Below, piece by piece: positions 59,001 through 64,000 of a DNA stretch of 64,000 nt. The translations under genes and the position numbers were made by a program. Source of the stretch: Gonium pectorale (lineage: Eukaryota > Chlorophyta > Chlorophyceae > Chlamydomonadales > Volvocaceae); NCBI GenBank assembly GCA_001584585.1, contig LSYV01000006.1, forward strand, positions 2,864,198 to 2,928,197, in the 5' to 3' direction. The first letter of the stretch is position 1. Each line of letters starts with the position of its first letter. The notes under the pieces were generated by a model, which worked only from the letters and a program-made list of their open reading frames with translations, searched no databases and was not told the origin of the DNA.

Positions 59001-62000
59001 CATGGGCCGGGCAAGGCTGTCACGGGAGGCGGTAGCCGCAGTGGGCGAAGAAGCTGGTCCCAGGGGCGTGGCACGTGCCGTAGCCGCGAAGGCAGCTGCA
59101 ATAGACGGTCCGGGATCGGATGAGCTGCGAACATCCCGCGCGTCAGTGCCCGTGGCAGCCGACGACAGCCGAGGCGCGGGCGAGCCGCGTGTCGCCATCA
59201 TTGAGGCCTGGCCGTTGGCGGACCAGTCGTGATGTGGTGGTGAGTCGTTCGCGCTGCGGCCGATGCTGTCAGCGTTCCAGTCGCCATCACTGGCGCCATG
59301 ACCGTAAAGCAACATAGCCTCCATGCGACGTGCTGGGTGGTTGATGACGACGCGCTCGAAGGAGCGACACCTGCAGAGTCAGTGCAAGACGGAGGGGCAG
59401 GGTTATACACTGCAAGTATCCAAGACACCTTCACGGGACTAAGGTAGCCGCTGGCGCAAATGAACAGGTGCCAGTGCATCTGTGCATGCGCTTGCACGTG
59501 GCACGATCCTAGTCTTCTAAAAGGGCGGCCCCTCCCTTCTGCACTCTTGACGCGACACCCCCCACCTCTCCGGGCAGCCTAGCCGGCCACCGCCCGCCAT
59601 GGCAGCCAGCATGTGGTCCGAAAGGCAGTGGGCGCAGAAGGTATGGCCGCACGGCTGTAGAGCCACCGCACCGGCCAGCCCCGAGCCGCACAGCCCGCAC
59701 ACCAGCTCCGATTGAGCGGCGGCGGCTGGGTACCTGCGGCGCGCAGGTCAAAAGGTTGGTACCCAAACAAACACGGGTATGCGAGGCAGGGCGCGGGGGG
59801 CGGCCGCGTGCAGCTTAGTAGGAGCTTTACCGCTGCTTGCTGCAGCCCAGGATACCTGTTGGTGGAGGGCACGTCAGATGACTCGGACTTGGCGGCGGCC
59901 GTGCGGCCCGCTGCCGGCAGCGCGGAGAGGGGCGGCAAGGCCGGTGGCACCACGTCCTGCGCCGCCGCGGCCTCCACGGAAAGCGGCAGCGCCAGCGACG
60001 GCTCCCGCGCGGGCAACGTGGCCGTGCGCTTCCCATCGCTCGCTGAACCCTCCGCTGGGTGCGGGACGGAGCGCGTCGTCTCAGCGGCTTCGGGCCTGCC
60101 GTACGGTACGGTTCGGCCAATCACGACCTCGGCGTGGCAGTCGGGCTCGCCCAGGTCCGCCGGGCCATCAGCCATGTCGCTGTCGCGCCATACGTGGCAT
60201 GTTGACCAGTCGTCATGCCGCGACGGCCCGGAGAGAGGCAGTGAGGGCTGCGACCAGGACAGCGCCCGGCGGCCCACCCGCGGTAGCGGCAGCGGCACCG
60301 GGTCCGGTTGTACCCGCTGGCCGGGGGACTCGAAGATGCTGCTGCTGCTGTCGCCATGGACGCTGTCCACCACTGCGTTGTTGTTGTACATTCGGATATC
60401 GCCGTACATGATGTATCCGTCGGGCGCCGACGCATCGCTCCAGCTCGACCTGGCAGCGGCGCAACAGCGGCGGGCATCGGGCGACACATGCTGCGGTGCC
60501 GCAGCGGGGCTATTGTTGGCGCTGCCAATCCAGCTGCCCACGCTGCTGACGCCGCTGTTGCTCTCACGGTTGTCCATGTCGGCCGTACTGGTGCCATACC
60601 GCGCACGCCCGCCGCCTGTAGCGTTGCTGGCATAGCTGCTGCGGGCGGAACGGGGTGTCGACGGCACAGCGCCAACCCGAAGGTCCACGCGAGCGGTGCC
60701 TTCCGACGGCAGGCCTGAGCCTAGGTAACTGACGAGAGACTCCGACATCGGAAGCTTGTCCGGAGAATATGGAGCCGTGTGGTCAGGGGTGGCTCTTCCG
60801 TCAAAGATGCCGCTACCTTCGAGCTCAACGGTGTCTCGGCTGGGGCTGGCCTCAACGCTGCTGCGCCGGCCAGCGTTGGCAGCAGCGAACGCGCGAGCAT
60901 AGTTGCTAGACCGCGACCCCGACACCGCAAAAGCGGGATCCGAGTTGCGCGCAGCCCTGCCGCCGCTGCCTGCCCCGACACCGCGGACGTCGCAGCTGCC
61001 GCAGCTGCTGTGCGACATCCGGTCGTCCATGTCGGCCCTCGCGGCCGCCGCCGCGGCGGCCGCCGCAGCCACGTGGCTTTTAGTAAGTTGCCAGCTGCCA
61101 CTCTGGATGGCAAGAGGGGTGGAGGCCGCGCTAAAGGGAGATGGCGTGTCCAGGTTCTCGCCGTACCGGGTTGCACGGCGGTTGGGGTTCCGGGCGCGCC
61201 CCAGCGTCAGCGGCCGAAGTACTGCCTCGGGTGTGCACCTGCAGATGGGCGTGTAGCGCCCGGGTGTCAGCAGGCTTCGTAGCACCAACGATGGAACGGG
61301 GCACAGGGCTTCAGCGTCCAAAGCATACATCAGTCCGTAGGACAGGACAGGATATGTCTTCCACGTGCTGCCGTTTATCTATGGTAGGGCAAGTGCGACG
61401 CGCGTCCCCAAGCCTGTGACTTTTAGTATGGAGGGCCCTAGGGTCTGCGCCCATCCCTGCACCTGGGGGACTCTGGGGAGCTAGTTGTCGTGCCGTCACC
61501 GCTGCAGGCACCCGTGCCCAGCCCTGCCGGCTCCAGGTCAGAGGGCGACGCCGCGGTAGCCGTCTGCTGCGCGGCGCAGCCAGCGGGCGCGCAGACCGCG
61601 CGGCTAGGGGTCGGCGCGCTGTCAAGCGACCAGCGTGCACGCCGTTGCTCTCCCGAGGGCGGCCATGACAGGCCGTGCGGAACGATAGTCTGTATGGCAA
61701 CGGCGCGTTCCCAACTCCGCCTGCTGGTACCCGAGGAGTCTTTAACGGCAGCCGCGGGCGCAGTAACGGTGGGCGTGGAGCCGTCGAATGCGCAGCAAGA
61801 CTCTGCGCTGTCCGTGCCACCCCCGCGATGGCAACCCCGGCCGCAAGTGCAGACTGCCTCAGTGAGGCGGACGGCGAGCGGGTTGATCTCCTCGAGAGAG
61901 GACCGTTGAGACAGAGGCGATTTGGAGCCTATGGACGCACCAGGCTGCGCCCGTCGCGACAGCGAAGCGAATGAAAACTCCTATTGGGGCGGGTATCGAT

Positions 62001-64000
62001 CGAGGGAGGTAAGATGGGCTACGCATGCAGGATGTAGCAGACTTCTTGCGTGGGCTGAGCACATGCGGTTCACGGGTGCCTTGCTTCATTGTGCAAGGCT
62101 GGAAAAGATCCGCCGCACTGCTCAGCAGATATGTGGGCAACTGAACCCGTACTGACCTGCAGACAGGCGTCGCTGCCCGACTCGGCCTCACTCCCGCTGA
62201 CCGCGCCACCCGCGACGGCCGGTTCTAGCCGCAGACGTGCCAGCGCAGCGCCACCCGCACCACGAGCCTTAGAGCTGACCAGCTGCGGCGCCGGCGCCGA
62301 AGCCGCAGCTGAGCTGAACCAGACACCCACGGCAGAGCCAGAAGCTGCCTCTGCAGCTGATGCTGCTGCGCCGGAGCCCGCCTGGATGGAGCTTGCGCCG
62401 CTGCTCACCTTCATTGCATCGTTGCCGTCACGTTGTGACGGAGGCGGCCACCGGGCGGCCTTTGGAGACAAAGACGACGAGGAATCCTCAGTTGCCGACG
62501 ATGTTACGGCACTGGGGGCTGCGCCCGCTGGGTTGCCCGAGCTCGTGTCAGTGCTGCCGGGCAGCGGGGAGCCCGCGGTGCTGACGTTCAGCAGGCGCGA
62601 GGGCCCGCGGCTGCGGCCGCTGCTTGAGGACCGCGCCTGCGGAGCCTTTCCCCGCGGCGACGACGGAGGCGCCGGCGCGGCGGGCGTGGACAGGAAAGTC
62701 GTAGAAGACGGTCGCGGCGGGAGGCCGAGCGGTGGCGGCAGCACTGCAGTGATAGACCCGGCGGACTGCGGGCGCCTAGCCTGCCGACCGCAGCTGTCGC
62801 CCGAACTCCTGGGGCTGTAGGCGCCGCCGTGGTCGGCACTGCGCAGGGGATGATGGGCGGACTGGCTGGCAGCGGCGGCGGCGAGGCTAGGGCGGCGCTG
62901 CATGGCATCGCCACTAGAGGGTCGCCGGGAAAGGGCGTTGGCCCCAGAGGATGAGGCGTGGCCCCGTACCCGCAACTGGCAGTCAGGCCGAGGGAATGCG
63001 GGCGCCTCGCCGGGGCAGCTGCTGCTCCCGCGCTGCACCACCGGCTGCCGGCCCTCGCACCGGCGGGCTGCCGGTGACGGCATGACCAAACCGGCGCCAA
63101 GCACGGCACGCAAGTCGATGGCATCCACCACGACCGCTGCCGACCCTGCGCTGTCGTGATCCAGAGTCAGAGCCTCCGGCAGAGCAACGTTGCGGAAGGC
63201 ATTGCCATCACGCGCCCCACTGCGCGGTGTAACGGTGGGGCTAGAGCCGGGTCCGCCGTCGCTATCGTCATCGGCAGAGCCGTGTTCGCTTGGGCTTACG
63301 GTGCCGATGCCGGCGGACGCCCTGTGGCACTGCAGCGGCTCATGCAGCGGCATGTGGCGCCGGCGGCGGCGAGGTGCGGCGCTTGCAGTGTTGGCGGACG
63401 TGGGCCCGCTGGAGGCCGAGCTCCTCCTACGGGGTGGCAGCGCATGGTGGCATGGCACGGAGCACACAATGGTCAGGAGGAAAGTCATTCAGGAAAGCAC
63501 AAAGGGTTCGCGGCGCCAAATGCTCATCGGCACTCAGGTAAGTATACAACGGGCGGACGAGTTGGGCACGAAAGGACAGGTCAACCTGCCTTAGGCGCCG
63601 CCTGTCTGGGGAAGGCGGTGCCACGGCATGGGAAGCCCCGCGAGCCGGCCGGCGTGTCCGGCTAACTGCTGCGCCACCAGCGGCGGAGTACGTCGAAGGC
63701 GGCGACGAAGGCGACTCTGGCGAAGCGGACTGCGATGAACCGTACGGGACTGTTGCGGCAGCTTCTGGGCTCAGGTCAATGCGGACTGACATAGCCGCTT
63801 CGTAGTTCCGTGGGCTACAGGATGCCCGCGCGCTGTCAGTGCTGCGAGCGCTGACAACAGAACAGCGGCGCGGTGGCGCTTCCCTGATTGCAGGGGAAGT
63901 GGTTTCCGAAGCGCCGGCGGCTGCGCCGGTCGGCAAGCGTCGAGACAGTCGGGCAGTCCGGGCAGCCTCGGCCGGTAAGCTCGGCTCAGGGAGGGGCCCC
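56043..64000 (-). CDS. Very large RING-HC protein with armadillo-like helical C-terminal half (5' end outside window)
   Basis: Exons read from right to left: 64000-about 63545, about 63438-62157, 61944-61463, 61367-59856, 59733-59566, 59370-58617, 58443-58075, 57898-57353, 57181-57070, 56861-56701, 56583-56474, 56307-56043 (TGA). More than 2,000 residues are visible. The first half is Ser/Ala/Pro-rich and likely disordered. The exon at 59733-59566 encodes CGLCGSGLAGAV, LQPCGHTFCAHC and CPER, and the next exon starts with the last Cys, giving a C3HC4 RING of ubiquitin-ligase type. Downstream exons are helical (AEELLQRLRELLEAW, LLGALTRLS, GMQLLSELVYG, EGGAVKAVLAALRSAV), resembling armadillo repeats. 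The protein ends in a hydrophobic Ala/Gly segment (AVAGAAAAGFALGAAF then ASLMG) that could be a tail anchor. The junction between the first two exons is unsure. It could be two genes, but phases agree across all other joins. Confidence 0.65.

Noticed and set aside
60779..61282. Plus-strand open stretches over the RING gene region
   Set aside because: Antisense shadows of the long Ser/Ala-rich exon 61367-59856.
1..64000. Search for CRISPR arrays, prokaryotic operons, phage or defence islands
   Set aside because: The window is intron-rich eukaryotic DNA; no spaced direct-repeat arrays or prokaryotic gene organisation were seen.
1..64000. tRNA or rRNA genes
   Set aside because: I saw no stretch that I could fold into a convincing tRNA and no rRNA-like sequence; a dedicated covariance-model scan would be needed to exclude a tRNA.

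Overview
The window looks like nuclear DNA of a volvocine/chlamydomonadalean green alga. Reasons visible in the sequence: very GC-rich coding DNA; many short introns with GTGAGG/GTGCGG-type donors and CAG acceptors; TGTAA motifs downstream of several stop codons, which is the usual green-algal poly(A) signal; low-complexity Ala/Gly/Ser/Gln tracts inside proteins; and gene types typical of this group (receptor guanylyl cyclase, MYND-finger family, RETICULATA family). There is one 20-base assembly gap (N run, 10430-10449). All gene models were spliced by hand from GT..AG sites with phase checking, so exon limits are predictions.

Layout, left to right. 1-2164 (+): 3' part of a GT61-type glycosyltransferase. 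3322-4059 (+): intronless uL10-family (probably mitochondrial) ribosomal protein. 5464-6841 (+): small coiled-coil-like protein of unknown function. 7877-12601 (+): complete ten-exon carotenoid oxygenase with all four iron-binding histidines. 17770-13770 (-): MYND-finger family gene whose reading frame is broken several times (pseudogene or local sequence errors). 20700-19039 (-): Yae1-domain protein. 27002-22840 (-): lipid-droplet-associated-hydrolase (LDAH) like alpha/beta hydrolase. 27659-30209 (+): mitochondrial bS18. 38623-32743 (-): two-TM receptor-type guanylyl cyclase, 13 exons. 44282-41623 (-): secreted Cys-rich protein with a duplicated cysteine module. 49764-47428 (-): Rab18/RabC-like GTPase with Thr in place of the catalytic Gln. 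49927-50445 (+): mS38 mitoribosomal protein, head-to-head with the Rab gene. 51749-54578 (+): RETICULATA-related plastid membrane protein. 64000-56043 (-, 5' end outside the window): very large disordered protein with a RING-HC finger, armadillo-like helical C-terminal half and a hydrophobic C-terminal tail.

The genes do not form an operon or an obvious pathway. Shared themes are mitochondrial translation (uL10-type, bS18, mS38; Yae1 acts on the ribosome-recycling ATPase ABCE1 in other eukaryotes) and signalling/membrane biology (cyclase, secreted Cys-rich protein, Rab, RING protein). The less GC-rich gaps at 30.2-32.7, 38.6-41.6 and 44.3-47.4 kb carry diverged inverted, direct and dispersed repeats and no convincing gene.

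The points most worth a second look are the Rab Gln-to-Thr change, the RING/ARM/tail-hydrophobic protein, the serially frameshifted MYND locus, the receptor cyclase (purine-selectivity residues on a 26-nt microexon) lying downstream of a secreted Cys-rich gene, and two hairpin-forming inverted repeats. I did not find anything that I can call a new defence or mobile system.
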